NCBI GenBank assembly: GCA_905182995.1 | Contig: CAJJDP010000086.1 | Span: 50,144-114,143 of the forward strand | Source of the DNA: Paramecium octaurelia | Taxonomy: Eukaryota > Ciliophora > Oligohymenophorea > Peniculida > Parameciidae | DNA: 64,000 nucleotides | Reading direction: 5' to 3' | Shown: positions 27,195 to 38,719 of the stretch, piece by piece | Layout: every line of letters begins with the position of its first letter | How positions within the stretch are numbered: the first letter of the stretch is position 1 | Translations under genes and position numbers: made by a program | Notes under the pieces: model-generated | What the model was told of the DNA's origin: nothing | Seen by the model: the letters and a program-made list of their open reading frames with translations, nothing else | Databases searched by the model: none

Positions 27195-27885
27195 CCTCAA
27201 CAGATCTTGATAATATTTATAATGAAATCCCTAAAATAAATTAAAGCATATACCTACATAATGATGAAGTATTACAGAATTTGGATATTCTTTTAAAGCT
27301 TGTTAACCAATATCTATCACTTCGTTATACTTTTTCTTTGAAATTAAAGTAAGACCTAAATTAGATCTATTGAATACATCTCCAAACTTAAATTAGAGGA
27401 AATTATGGATTTAATTTAATTGCCTCATTAATGATAGATTCAGATTCATCAAATTAATGTAAAACATCTAGAGCGATACCTTAAATTACTGATTGACATT
27501 TGGGTTACCTTTAATACATAAAATGATAATATTTTCAGAATCATTTTTCAATTCTTGATTACAATGCTCTATAACCTATGTAAAAAAGTAAGGATTTTCA
27601 GCTTGAATTTACTCAACAAAATTTATCAGCTTATCGATTTGATTTAAATGGATTAAAGTTTAGCCTAATTAAATAAATTCCAATCAATATACATTTATAA
27701 AATTAAGAATAAGGAGCATTTTGTTTTTTTTGGACTAAATCTGTAAACAATTCATCAGCTTCAATCCACTTTTTTTAATTGAATAGATTAACTGCTAATT
27801 AAACTAATCAATTAGACTATGTAACAATACATTAATCAGTATTTTATTGAATATTCTCTTGATGTAAACATAAGTCTTAATCCAT
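25730..27885 (-). CDS. TPR-like repeat protein, copy in the middle contig (5' end present, 3' end cut)
   Basis: The same gene as at 23657-25728, seen from the middle contig. It carries the true start, MDQDLCLHQENIQQNTDQ, with ATG at 27883-27885, a 27-nt intron just after it, and a first helical unit QLAVNLFNQKKWIEADELF. Its 3' end is missing because the contig begins at 25730. Merging gives one gene of about 2.76 kb (23657-25728 plus 27195-27885). Confidence 0.75.
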
Positions 27886-28520
27886 GATATAAGGTTATAA
27901 TAATATAATTAATTAATTTAAATTTATAATAGGTGATATTTTGGGTATTTCCCATAAACTTGAGATATTTCATTTAAATCAATTACACATTAATATATTT
28001 GGCTTAGATTATCTAGTAGTAAGAATTATCTAGAAAATATGAAATTACTTATTTCAGGAATTCGAGATATTAGTATTTAACTTAGATAGACTGAATTGAA
28101 ATAAAGCAACTATAATTTATATACAATTTATTCTATATAGTAAGTTAGTTCAATAATTCTAATCTGGGTGAACAATAATAAGGATTACTAAGATGATTAT
28201 CATATCAAATTATGCGATTATCGAAATGGCGAGATAAAATCAACTAAGATAAATTACAGCAGATGTGTAATCTGCTTGAGTAACAAGATACTCAATTAAG
28301 CTTGTAAGTTATATAATTATTTACTTATTTACAATTTCTATAATAAAGCTTAAACATATGTATGTCTCGAGTAACACAATTAATTAAAATGTTGAATTTT
28401 AATTTCAATATTTCTAATGATTAGAATTACAATTAATAGAAACTAATAGGATAGAAACACTTGTTACGATATTTCGGGTTCAAACTATTAGATATTTAAT
28501 TGTATAAAGAAAATTAAAGA
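27025..28520. repeat. Contig-end overlap, copy 1 (left of the N at 28521)
   Basis: A 1496-bp stretch recurring at 28522-30017 (offset 1497), ending exactly at the N. It holds the 5' part of the TPR-like gene and its upstream spacer. Confidence 0.9.
27886..28520. other. AT-rich spacer upstream of the TPR-like gene
   Basis: About 635 bp with no supported gene; repeated in the next contig at 29383-30017. It is presumably part of the divergent promoter region shared with the phosphatase gene at 30327. Confidence 0.5.
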
Positions 28521-28521
28521 N

Positions 28522-29382
28522 TTTGAATCAAGCTTAAGTGCTAAATCATAACAACATAAGGCTTTAAGATATTAATTTTATGTTTCTAAAGAAATACCTG
28601 AAAATAATGTAAATATTCTAGTTACATTTCCATAAATAAATTTGCACAAAGTTTGGATTTAATTAAAGAATGATTTCGAAATGTTCCAAAGCCTCAACAG
28701 ATCTTGATAATATTTATAATGAAATCCCTAAAATAAATTAAAGCATATACCTACATAATGATGAAGTATTACAGAATTTGGATATTCTTTTAAAGCTTGT
28801 TAACCAATATCTATCACTTCGTTATACTTTTTCTTTGAAATTAAAGTAAGACCTAAATTAGATCTATTGAATACATCTCCAAACTTAAATTAGAGGAAAT
28901 TATGGATTTAATTTAATTGCCTCATTAATGATAGATTCAGATTCATCAAATTAATGTAAAACATCTAGAGCGATACCTTAAATTACTGATTGACATTTGG
29001 GTTACCTTTAATACATAAAATGATAATATTTTCAGAATCATTTTTCAATTCTTGATTACAATGCTCTATAACCTATGTAAAAAAGTAAGGATTTTCAGCT
29101 TGAATTTACTCAACAAAATTTATCAGCTTATCGATTTGATTTAAATGGATTAAAGTTTAGCCTAATTAAATAAATTCCAATCAATATACATTTATAAAAT
29201 TAAGAATAAGGAGCATTTTGTTTTTTTTGGACTAAATCTGTAAACAATTCATCAGCTTCAATCCACTTTTTTTAATTGAATAGATTAACTGCTAATTAAA
29301 CTAATCAATTAGACTATGTAACAATACATTAATCAGTATTTTATTGAATATTCTCTTGATGTAAACATAAGTCTTAATCCAT
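28522..29382 (-). CDS. TPR-like repeat protein, 5' fragment (third assembly copy)
   Basis: The first ~860 bp of the same TPR-like gene, with its start at 29380-29382 (offset 1497 from 27885). It is cut at the N of 28521. It is an artefact of the unmerged overlap, not another gene. Confidence 0.85.
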
Positions 29383-30017
29383 GATATAAGGTTATAATAA
29401 TATAATTAATTAATTTAAATTTATAATAGGTGATATTTTGGGTATTTCCCATAAACTTGAGATATTTCATTTAAATCAATTACACATTAATATATTTGGC
29501 TTAGATTATCTAGTAGTAAGAATTATCTAGAAAATATGAAATTACTTATTTCAGGAATTCGAGATATTAGTATTTAACTTAGATAGACTGAATTGAAATA
29601 AAGCAACTATAATTTATATACAATTTATTCTATATAGTAAGTTAGTTCAATAATTCTAATCTGGGTGAACAATAATAAGGATTACTAAGATGATTATCAT
29701 ATCAAATTATGCGATTATCGAAATGGCGAGATAAAATCAACTAAGATAAATTACAGCAGATGTGTAATCTGCTTGAGTAACAAGATACTCAATTAAGCTT
29801 GTAAGTTATATAATTATTTACTTATTTACAATTTCTATAATAAAGCTTAAACATATGTATGTCTCGAGTAACACAATTAATTAAAATGTTGAATTTTAAT
29901 TTCAATATTTCTAATGATTAGAATTACAATTAATAGAAACTAATAGGATAGAAACACTTGTTACGATATTTCGGGTTCAAACTATTAGATATTTAATTGT
30001 ATAAAGAAAATTAAAGA
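28522..30017. repeat. Contig-end overlap, copy 2 (right of the N at 28521)
   Basis: The second copy of 27025-28520. Unique sequence resumes at 30018. Confidence 0.9.
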
Positions 30018-30326
30018 TGCTTTAAAGAAGGTTATACTTACTCTGATTCAATCTATGAATTGAGATAGAAAATTAAAATTAGTGAATAAATTGTTTAAGT
30101 GATTGCTGGGTGTTGTTGAGATATAATATTTATTTTCGGATATCTATAACTGATATCAATAGAAACACTTGTAAATAGGAGTAAAGTATTATAATTAGTT
30201 CAAGTTTCAATCTAACTTTATCAATATGATAAGGACTTTGATAATTATTATTGATTTTAATTTTATAAACAACTAAATAAGATATATCGAATTTCATTAG
30301 AAATAAAATTAATTATTTAGAAACAC
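29383..30326. other. Intergenic region upstream of the phosphatase gene
   Basis: The part up to 30017 repeats 27886-28520; 30018-30326 is unique. AT-rich, with no supported gene or RNA. Confidence 0.5.
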
Positions 30327-31852
30327 ATGCAAAATCTAAAATCATTCACTCCTCGACAAGAAGTTAAACCAGTCAAAGTCAATATTACAACGTAATTCAC
30401 ATAACAATAAACACTATAGTGAGTAATTCCAGGCCTTAACAAAAATGTATAATTTGGGTAAATTATAAACAAAAAATGCTGAGCGTGAACTCATTTAATA
30501 GCATTTGCAATAATAGCAATTAATATAAACCAGTACTCAAAGAAACAATACACCATAATCTTGCAAGAGCGCCTAAGAAGTATGAATGCATGCTATATAA
30601 TTTTAAGATGAAATATTTCCTGTATTAAAAGAATAATGGAAAAGAATAATAAGTCAAAATCTAAAACAACTCATAGGTTTAGCAGAAACCAAAGAATAGT
30701 TTACATCGCAATTTCTCTTAAATAGAGAAGTCTGGATCTCCAATTCTGCCTTCAAAAATTTAACCCTAGGTAACTTCATAACAAAAGGTTAAAAAATATA
30801 ATCCCTTATCTATCGATTAAAGATTTACATCAAATTAATAATTTGTCTAATAAATAACGTCTCAAATCAATAAAAAAGAGGATCCACCAAAAAAAGATAA
30901 TTTAAAAGTTAGTCTAGACGACTTTGTAACTTAAATTAATAAACCAGCCAAGAGTTTGATTTCTCCCTTCAAATAAACTAAATCTTTATCTCCTTCCAGT
31001 AGAATTCAATCATCTAAACAAAAAAGTAATACTAATGTAGTAATCATATTAGAATATATATACTATGTGACATCTGTAATAGAAACATTTAAACATTAAT
31101 ATTCGCAAACCATTGAATAGTAGTTATATAAGGATCATGCTATGTAAACGTTTAATTGCATTGGATTTTGTCTGAATTTGCAAGATCCAGATCCTTAAAT
31201 CTTAAGATTAAAAGAATTAAATCTACCTCTAAAATAAAATTGCAAATGTATGATAATAGTAGTAATAATAGATAAGAAGACAGTGGTGTTTGATTTGGAT
31301 GAGACCTTGATACATTGCAATGAAAATTAAACTCTAAAGGCTGATATTTATATCCCCATAAAATTCCCTTCTGGAGATGTAGTTTCTGCAGGAATCAATA
31401 TTCGTCCTTATGCCAAATGGATATTAACAGAACTCAGTAAGTTATGTGAAGTAATTGTATTTACTGCCTCCCATCAATGTTATGCAAGTTAAGTGATAGC
31501 TCATTTAGATCCCAATAATCAATTTCTTTCAGCTTAGGTGTTTAGAGATGGGTGTGTGTTATCAACTGAAGGTGTGCATATTAAGGATTTGAGGATTTTT
31601 AAAAGAGATTTAAAAGATATAGTGTTGGTAGATAATGCTGCATATTCTTTTGGCATGCATTTGGAGAATGGAATCCCTATAATTCCATATTATGATAACT
31701 AGGAAGACAAGGAATTAAAATTTTTGTATGACTTCTTGGTTGAACAAGTATTGCCAGCTCCAGATTGCAGATTGGTTCTTTAATCGACTTTCAAATTGAG
31801 AGAATTTTCAAAATATAGAGATCCTAAAACAGCCATAGAGAAACTATTTTGA
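30327..31852 (+). CDS. NIF/SCP-type (FCP1-homology) phosphatase
   Basis: A Mg2+-dependent protein Ser/Thr phosphatase of the HAD superfamily. The C-terminal ~190 residues form the catalytic domain: KTVVFDLDETLIHC carries the DxDxT nucleophile motif, VIVFTASHQCYASQV the second motif, then FRDGCVL and IVLVDNAAYSFGMHLENGIP with the last Asp. It ends YRDPKTAIEKLF. The N-terminal ~290 residues are Gln/Ser/Lys-rich and look disordered, as in other ciliate members. Introns of 28, 28 and 24 nt give about 482 codons. The 24-nt one sits directly before the catalytic domain. A further intron of a length divisible by three near 31037 is possible. Likely substrates are phosphoproteins such as the RNA polymerase II tail; this is a family inference only. 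Confidence 0.9.
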
Positions 31853-32164
31853 TTGAACTCGTAATTAATATGTTTATACTAAATGGCTTAATTTTAGATA
31901 TATTGAAATTACACTTCAAAAGTATTATTTTTAATATCTATCTATTATATTTGTCTTTTATTAGAAATCTATTTATCTTATAATATTCTGATTTACAATT
32001 TTATCAGTACTTACTTTGAACTAGTAACTAAGGGTTGCTAATTTAGATGTTTTATATAATGACAAAATACTCATAAATTTTAACGAGCATATTATTAATA
32101 AATATATACTATATTCTTTGAACATATGAAATCTGAAATTTCACTATTATTTATTATTATTATA
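31853..32164. other. Short AT-rich intergenic region
   Basis: About 310 bp between two co-oriented genes; nothing recognised. Confidence 0.5.
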
Positions 32165-33151
32165 ATGTAATCTCAAATTAACAAAACCTAGATCCTAGCC
32201 AAAGTGAAGAAATGCCATAAGAACATTTCCAAACTGAATGAAAAATTGTATATTTTTGAAATGTTTAACAACAAATCAAATTTCAACATCGAAAAAAATC
32301 CAGATGAGATCAAATCAAAGGAAATTAAAAACTCTGTAGTTATTATCAATGATGAAACCAGTGTGGAATTGATTATGAATACAGAGGATCCCCAATAAGA
32401 CCAGGTTTTAGATATAAAACAGACTGCACGCAAATTAATATCACGATTTTATTATCACATCAAATAAAAGATGAAAGAAGGTTCCATAAATCAAATTGAA
32501 GCATTAAAGTAATTTTGCGATAAAGAGGGCAAAAACGATCTCTATTTAAAGCTTCATCAAGGATTTCTAAAATTGTATTTTGAAAAAGATTCAACATGTA
32601 AGGAATGTCATTAAGTCATAAAAAACTAGTCAAATTGTCTTAATCATATCAGAAAGGAACATCTGGCTGATCTAGAGATTTATATTTGTATTAAATGTAA
32701 GTTGTCATTTTCTAAAGGAGATGTATTGGAAAAGCATATTTAACAACAGCATTATTAATAGTAGACTATGGTCTAGAGTCACAGAGAGACTAAAGTGAAT
32801 GTCTAATAAATGCAAAGCAAACCATAAAGTAATGGAAATTGCATACAACATAGGTTTAATCAGAAATTAGATTTAAATAAGATTGTTTAGAATATCTAGC
32901 CCCAACCAATTCTTAAGAAAATATTAGTGCCCTAATAAAATAATAATAGTTTAAGATCCTCATCAGACGAAGCAAAAAAGTGTATGCCTGTATTTAATCA
33001 AGTGTATATCCCTGTAGAATTTTAAGCAGGAAATGCTGAGGAGAACCATGAAGATAAGTTAGATCTTAATTCCAATACTATCAAAAAGCCATCCAAACTT
33101 AAAATTAAATACATATAAGTATAAAAAAATGATAAAACATAAAATAATTGA
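32165..33151 (+). CDS. Protein with two C2H2 zinc fingers, 328 aa
   Basis: An intronless frame of exactly 329 codons starting MQSQINKTQILAKVKKCHKN. Near the middle two classical fingers stand in tandem: CKECHQVIKNQSNCLNHIRK followed by EH (C-x2-C, H-x4-H), and CIKCKLSFSKGDVLEKHIQQ followed by QH. The N-terminal part is Lys/Asn-rich with a predicted helix region, and the C-terminal ~130 residues are Gln/Asn/Ser-rich and probably disordered, ending LKIKYIQVQKNDKTQNN. It is probably a nucleic-acid-binding protein, but two fingers with no neighbouring motif do not tell the target. The TGA stop is 67 bp before the next small gene. Confidence 0.8.
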
Positions 33152-33218
33152 AATAATTATTTATTCCAAAATGATTAAAGGAGTTTTAACTAAGTCTCAT
33201 GGAATTGTTATAATAACG

Positions 33219-33563
33219 ATGTCAGGTCTATTTACATAAGCAAATTGGACATATCAAAGTCTTTAATAGTCTTCATAGAAGCCAAATGATTTCTAAAAGG
33301 ATTTTCTTCAATATCAAATGGCTCACTTTATAAATTATGTACAATTTCTAATTAATAAGTCTATAAGTGGATTTTTTTTCCCCATTACAACTAGTGTATT
33401 GCTGTCAGGATTATTAATTTTGAGATAATACAACTATCATATCGATTATGAATAGGAGAAATAAAAATACTTTAAATATGCCTAGATTTCAATGATTGGG
33501 CTCATAAGTCTTTTAGGTTTGAGTGTACCAGGTAGATTTATTTTATTGAATAAACATCGTTGA
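33219..33563 (+). CDS. Small two-helix membrane protein, 114 aa
   Basis: An intronless frame starting MSGLFTQANWTYQSLQQSSQ. A soluble N-terminal half is followed by two hydrophobic stretches, SGFFFPITTSVLLSGLLIL and ISMIGLISLLGLSVPGRFIL, separated by a polar, charged loop (DYEQEKQKYFKYAQ). The arrangement is a helical hairpin with both ends on one side. No family recognised. The length is about twice the chance expectation and the two well-formed helices argue for a real gene, but there is no homology support. Confidence 0.5.
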
Positions 33564-33670
33564 TGCATTCTGAATTAGTTTTAGAGTATATTTAATTTTC
33601 ATAATTAAGAATTAGACAGTTTATATATAAATAATTTATTTATTAAATAACATATTTAGAAAGATCTGCG

Positions 33671-34515
33671 ATGAATAAGGACGATATCATTGCATTTTAT
33701 GGGAAAAGGGATGTGAAAGAGACATACAATTATGATATTTTGGCAGATGATAGAGTTTCTTTATTTTCTTCGATAAGGGGATCAAAGCGGGAAAAATAGA
33801 AGACTTTAATTTTAAGTAGTTAACCTACCATATATTGCTGTCTGAGTATATGTAGTTTTTTGATTGCCCTATCAAATTTGCCAGAAGAGGATAGAATTTA
33901 TTTTTTTTATGATGATCCAGTATCATACAATGTAGGATTAGTAGTAAGTTATTAATTTAAGTAAGAGGTTTGTATGTGTTGTCTGTGTATATTGGGCATA
34001 GTAATCTCAGATATTATTAAGAAATCATTTACAAATAAACAAATAGGAACTTTGCCGTTTTTGACAAAGAAGTAACACAAAATGAACTTTAATGCCACTA
34101 TCTGTCTAGCAGGACAAGTTGCTCATCTACTTTTACTTATTGAAATAATTCTGTAGGTAATGCCAACTTAGTTATTTTAACATGAAACTTTAGTTGATTT
34201 ATCATTCTTACTAAATGTGGTTTATTTTGCTTATGCGTATAGCTTTTTAGAGAAGAAGAAGGCTGCTCAGATGCATTATATCCCATTTTTCATTTATATA
34301 TGTGTCACTCTTGCATGTAATAATTGATATAATTTAGAGTGCTATGTTAAAACAACTCGATGAAACTACAATATACTCATATTTGGAAGGTGTAGACAGA
34401 GAGAGTTATTTTAACTTATATGGGGATTATGTTGCAAGGAATATAATTTTAGTTGTTTAGACCAGCTATAAAGGAGATGGAGAGAAATCAAAATATCTTG
34501 GCAGAAGTTCTTTGA
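33671..34515 (+). CDS. Multi-pass membrane protein of unknown function
   Basis: Starts MNKDDIIAFYGKRDVKETYN. About seven hydrophobic segments follow, including TIYCCLSICSFLIALSN, MCCLCILGIVISDII, ATICLAGQVAHLLLLIEIIL, LSFLLNVVYFAYAYSF, YIPFFIYICVTLALL and VILTYMGIMLQGIQF. It ends KEMERNQNILAEVL at a TGA. One intron of about 23 nt near 34318 is required; with it the frame closes on exactly 274 codons. A second 18-nt intron near 33952 is possible. The stop lies 20 bp from the stop of the convergent retinoblastoma-like gene. I do not recognise the family; a receptor- or transporter-like fold is possible. Confidence 0.6.
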
Positions 34516-34535
34516 TTGCTTTATTAAATATAAAA

Positions 34536-34613
34536 TCAATCTTGGAAAGGGTGAATGTCTTATTATTTTTTTTATGGTTGTTTTTTTTATGGTTATGGTT
34601 ATGGTTATGGCTA

Positions 34614-34650
<37 letters not shown>

Positions 34651-36924
34651 GGTTTTATCTTTTGCATCAATGAACGCATGAAGTTTTTTTGAGGGGAGGG
34701 TGGTTCTGGAGTAGCAATGTATTATTATTTGTAATTTGGAGACACGGGGATTTATTTTATTATCAGAGGACTTTGGCATTCAAAATTTTTGGGTATTTGT
34801 AAAGGTTGAGCATTTGATATTGATTTTACGATATCTCTGAATTCATTCAAGAATTTTTCATTATAGTACTCTACAATTCTGGTGAATACTTGCTTTTATT
34901 AGGAGTAATATTTAGTGTAAAGCTATGATAATTTTCTATATTTTTACCTTATTGTAAGAGTTAAAGGAGGGACTCTGTTTTTGATGTTTTTGTATGACAT
35001 AGAATGTGCAAATGATCACAGTGTCAAATATCACATCCTTCAATACTGATAATTTAGGATTCTTCATAAATTCACATATTGCAGAATAAGCGAAGTCATG
35101 AATGTCTAATTCCAGGATATTACAAAGTTCCTTCACTCTCAAGGCTAAGTGGTTTTAGAATCTTCTCACTAATTCCGAATCAAAATATTTTGGGGAATCT
35201 ATATAATATATATTCAATACTCTCTTTGAAGATTTCAACCAGTTTTTCAGCATCTGTTTGCCACATCAAATTGAAGAGGATGTGCTTCTCTAACTCAAAG
35301 AGTTATGAAGTTATAGTAGAGGGCATTTATCTATGAAAATGAGCAAAATTAGCTATGACTCTAAATAAATCTAAGGGACTTATCTCAAAGACTGTGCATA
35401 ATTGTTTCATGTTTTGCAATAAGTTCGGTTTTTAGGCTACGATTTAATAGGTATACAGAGATAGACCTAAAATAGCAAATTGGAATCTATAATTTTTAAG
35501 TAATTTCAAATCAAATTAACCTTCATTCTATTTCATCAATGAATCTATGACAGCAAGACACAAAGTCAATATTGTTTACACTTATTCATGTTATTTTTAA
35601 GATTTTTATGCTTCTGTGACCTCAAAGTATTTATTAATATTAATTGTTGCCTAATTATAAAATCCTTATTCATCATCATCATCTTCAAAGCATTTATAAG
35701 TTTGCATAGTGATTTTCTTAATCCATTAATGTAATTCCATGCATTTACTAATTGGAGTTTGAGGATTAGCATTTTTCTTGATATCAAAATAGGTTTTTTC
35801 TTGCGTGTTAGAGAATTTGTTATCTTTCAATGGGGTTTACATAAAAGGAGGATCACTTTTTATTTTGGTCTTCTTTTACCATGTTTCAAAGTCTGAATAG
35901 TCAGCTTGCTTATTGATGTCCTTCTTAGGTGTAAAAACAATCCTCTATCTCAAAAAACATTCTTCATCTAAATCTGAATGTTTTCTAGTCTTTTCATAAT
36001 ATTTGTGTAATCTTCTATAGGTTTAATCAATTGCATTTTCTTCAAATAATACTGAGAGCAGAGTTTCTTGAGTTTCTTATTGCATATCTAATACTTTTGT
36101 TTTATGTTGCATCATATTTACAACTTGATTGATGCATTTAAAGCACAAATCCTAATAATATTTTAATTCCTCATCGATTTCTTTTTAATCATTGCAAAAA
36201 AAGGACAGCATTTTTTGTGAAATATCTGAAACATTTTATGTAAATGTATTTGGAATATTTTAAAATACAATCGATAAAGATCCCACTAAAATTAAAATGA
36301 CTTTAGTATTTGGATCACAAATAATAAGCTAATTTTTATCTAACTGCTCCTCATATTGTAAAATATTCTATCGAACTATTATGCAGAGAATCCAAGCAAC
36401 TTTTTTTAAGTCAGATATATAGGGATCACAATCATCCTCCTTTTTGAATTATGGAGTTTAACTTGGATTCTGTACGGGCCTATAATAATATAAAAATTAT
36501 CAATACTAGATGAGACTAAAGCATTTGTCAAACTTTTTGTACAACCTAAAACTGAAATTAGCCTATCTGACTACGTTATCAAATTCGGTTGAATGATACT
36601 TCAAAAGCGCAGGGAGATCTTGCAAAACCATTAAGAACTACTCAATATCAGTTTAGGGATCCAAGTTGCGGATGATCTACAATCCTATGAATAACATACT
36701 TAAGTAAGTGTAATTCCATTGCCTTGTTTTGTTTATCCATCAATTTATTGAATTTGACAACTTTGACTGCATAAATAAACTACAGCTGGAACATAAATCT
36801 ATATATATACTCTAATCAAACATACTTTTTCATCTTATTCTGAAAATTGTTGCATAGCTTATTTAACCTTATCCAAAGTTTCTTGATCCAAATTTAGTTA
36901 ATTAGAAAATTCTTCTATATACAT
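34536..36924 (-). CDS. Retinoblastoma-like pocket protein with a polyglutamine tail
   Basis: A cell-cycle transcriptional repressor family that binds E2F/DP. The B-pocket half is the clearest: FQNHLALRVKELCNILEL, then IFDTVIICTFYVIQKHQ, then VFTRIVEYYNEKFLNEFRDI. This matches the order LRLNTLCERLL, DQIMMCSMYGICK and IIVFYNSVFMQ of animal RB. Upstream come the cyclin-fold segment DLFRVIANFAHFHRQMPSTI, a TPLKD-containing spacer and the N-terminal segment DIEQFLMVLQDLPALLKYHS. Introns of 22 nt (near 35195) and 25 nt (near 34925) are clear; two junctions at 36500-36830 I could not place. The start MYIEEFSNQLNLDQETLDKV is the first suitable ATG. The tail is 13 Gln, then PQPQPQPQ, then a basic end to TGA at 34536. 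Confidence 0.85.
34617..34649. repeat. (TTA)11 microsatellite encoding polyglutamine on the minus strand
   Basis: Eleven uninterrupted TTA units on the + strand. On the minus strand they are eleven consecutive TAA codons, read as glutamine in this genome, within the C-terminal tail of the retinoblastoma-like gene. CAA and TAG extend the run to 13 Gln. A short ATGGTT repeat just to the left encodes the Pro-Gln alternation. Confidence 0.9.
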
Positions 36925-37695
36925 TCTTCCCGGGTAATTTTATTATATTTATAAACTATTAATGAATATATTTTGAAAAATTAAAATTTGTGTATGAATG
37001 CAAAATATTACTCATTTTCTAACTAATATTCATTCTCATTTTAATCATGTCGCTTAAATATTTTATTTCAAATTCCTTCCAAAAATATCATAACTCCAGG
37101 ATTTGGTAACAATGAATTTAGTTTTCCTAAAGATATGATACTTTTTAACAAACTTCTAATTGAATATCTTAATTAGGATTAAAGAAATTATTTGTAATGC
37201 CTTATTTTAAGTATTAAATAAGTTCATTATTAATCACTTGGATTTGAATAATCAAAATAAAATCCTTCCTTCCTCCAAATCACATTTACTGATACAAAAG
37301 AAATTGTAGCAAAAACAAGCAATAGCAATTTATAATTTATTTGAACTATTTAAAGGATGAAATTTACTTTAAAAAGTTTGAAGTAGCTAATTTACTATTG
37401 CAAACTAGATTGTATATATACATTGTAATTATTTATAAATTAATTAAAAATTATGAATAAGAATACTTTAACTAAGTATAACTAATTAGTTAGTTTTAAA
37501 TTGCAATTTAAAATGAACCAAATCCTCTGCTTTTTCCTAGAATTCAATTGTATTTTACTCAAAACCTATATAGGAATATGTTAAATTTTGTAAAATAAAA
37601 TTAATTAATTATTTAGCTTGATGATTTCTAAGTTGATAATACAGTTAGATTAAACAATAATATTCATATAATGGAATAACAAATATATGAGATTA
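36925..37695. other. AT-rich region upstream of the retinoblastoma-like gene
   Basis: About 770 bp between co-oriented genes with no supported coding frame or RNA gene. Confidence 0.5.
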
Positions 37696-38410
37696 TCATT
37701 CATTTAATTATGATATTATTCGTCCACGACTTTGCTTAGGAAGATCATCATCACTAAAATCAATTTCTCTCTTTTCTTCCAAAGGATTTTCTTCTGAGAA
37801 CTAATGCAATTAATTTAAGAATGCTAATGGATCATCATCTTCTAAATTATTATCTTTAGTATTTTCACTAGATGATTTTAATGCATCAATAACTTCCTTT
37901 TTATCCTTTAAATTAGCATTTATTCTTGTGACTAGATTCCCTGGATCATTTTGGCAAGCCAGTTCATTATCCTCATCAGTCTCTTAATTAGATTGAATTT
38001 TCAAATTAAGCTATTCTGCAACTATTTTAGCAGTGCATTTTCTTTGATGGCTTTCTAATCTATCTATAACACCCTTCCATTTGCAGCCATAAATTTTGTT
38101 TGAACAATAAACATCCAATTCACTTATGATTCCTGCAGCAATACGGTCGACTATGAAAAATTATTTTGAATAAAAATACTTTGAAAGTGCTTTCGCTTTG
38201 CATCTGATCTGCACTCAGGACATGTAGAATGATCTGTTAACCATTAAGAAATGCATTATTTACAAAATGTATGGCTTCATTAAAAATATATTAATACCCA
38301 CATCGCAATCTAGTTGGTTCATCAAATACTGCGGAACAAATAATACACTTTATATATTTGGAAATCAAATTTTCATTTACAAAATTTCGCTCCAATTTTG
38401 TGCTTTACAT
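37696..38410 (-). CDS. RING-finger protein with a TRAF/SIAH-type zinc region, 220 aa
   Basis: A probable E3 ubiquitin ligase. The RING is CIICSAVFDEPTRLRCGHTF followed by CKQC and TCPECR, a C3HC4 arrangement. It is followed by VYCSNKIYGCKWKGVIDRLE and SHQRKC, the Cys/His spacing of a TRAF/SIAH zinc finger. The C-terminal ~110 residues are acidic and end SRGRIISQLNE. Introns of 23 nt (inside the RING) and 29 nt (after it) leave exactly 221 codons. The start MQSTKLERNFVNENLISKYI is the first ATG in frame. This architecture is common in protists and plants; substrate unknown. Confidence 0.9.
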
Positions 38411-38719
38411 TATATTGATTATATTTATTTAAATATATTTTCTATTTTATAAATACTAATTACATCTATTCATTTATAGTATTGAAATAATGAAGAGAGA
38501 GTGTGAATACTTGATTTATATTATCATTTAACTATTTTCAAGATTGCATATAAAATAATTAATGATTTACATATAATGAATCAAAAATGGAAAATCCAAA
38601 TTTAAAGCAAGCACTCAAAATATGAGGGGAATCCAGTATTCACACTTTGTAAATAATTAAATTCAATATATATACTATTTGGAATTAAAGTTTTATTTAT
38701 AATTGAAATAAATTTTAAT
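38411..38719. other. Divergent promoter region
   Basis: About 310 bp between divergent genes, AT-rich; no element recognised. Confidence 0.5.

Noticed and set aside
32188-32433. A Cys/Phe/Ser-rich minus-strand frame
   Set aside because: Antisense to the C2H2 zinc-finger gene, whose two fingers and exact closure are far better support.
34588-34612. ATGGTT/GGTTAT repeats as a telomere-like tract
   Set aside because: Paramecium telomeres are runs of GGGGTT/GGGTTT. This short tract is coding (Pro-Gln alternation) and lies in the middle of genes.
34411-34779. A standard-code minus-strand frame with a long run of Ile/Thr over the microsatellite
   Set aside because: It is a shadow of the real frame. 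In the correct frame the same bases encode the C-terminal polyglutamine tail of the retinoblastoma-like protein.
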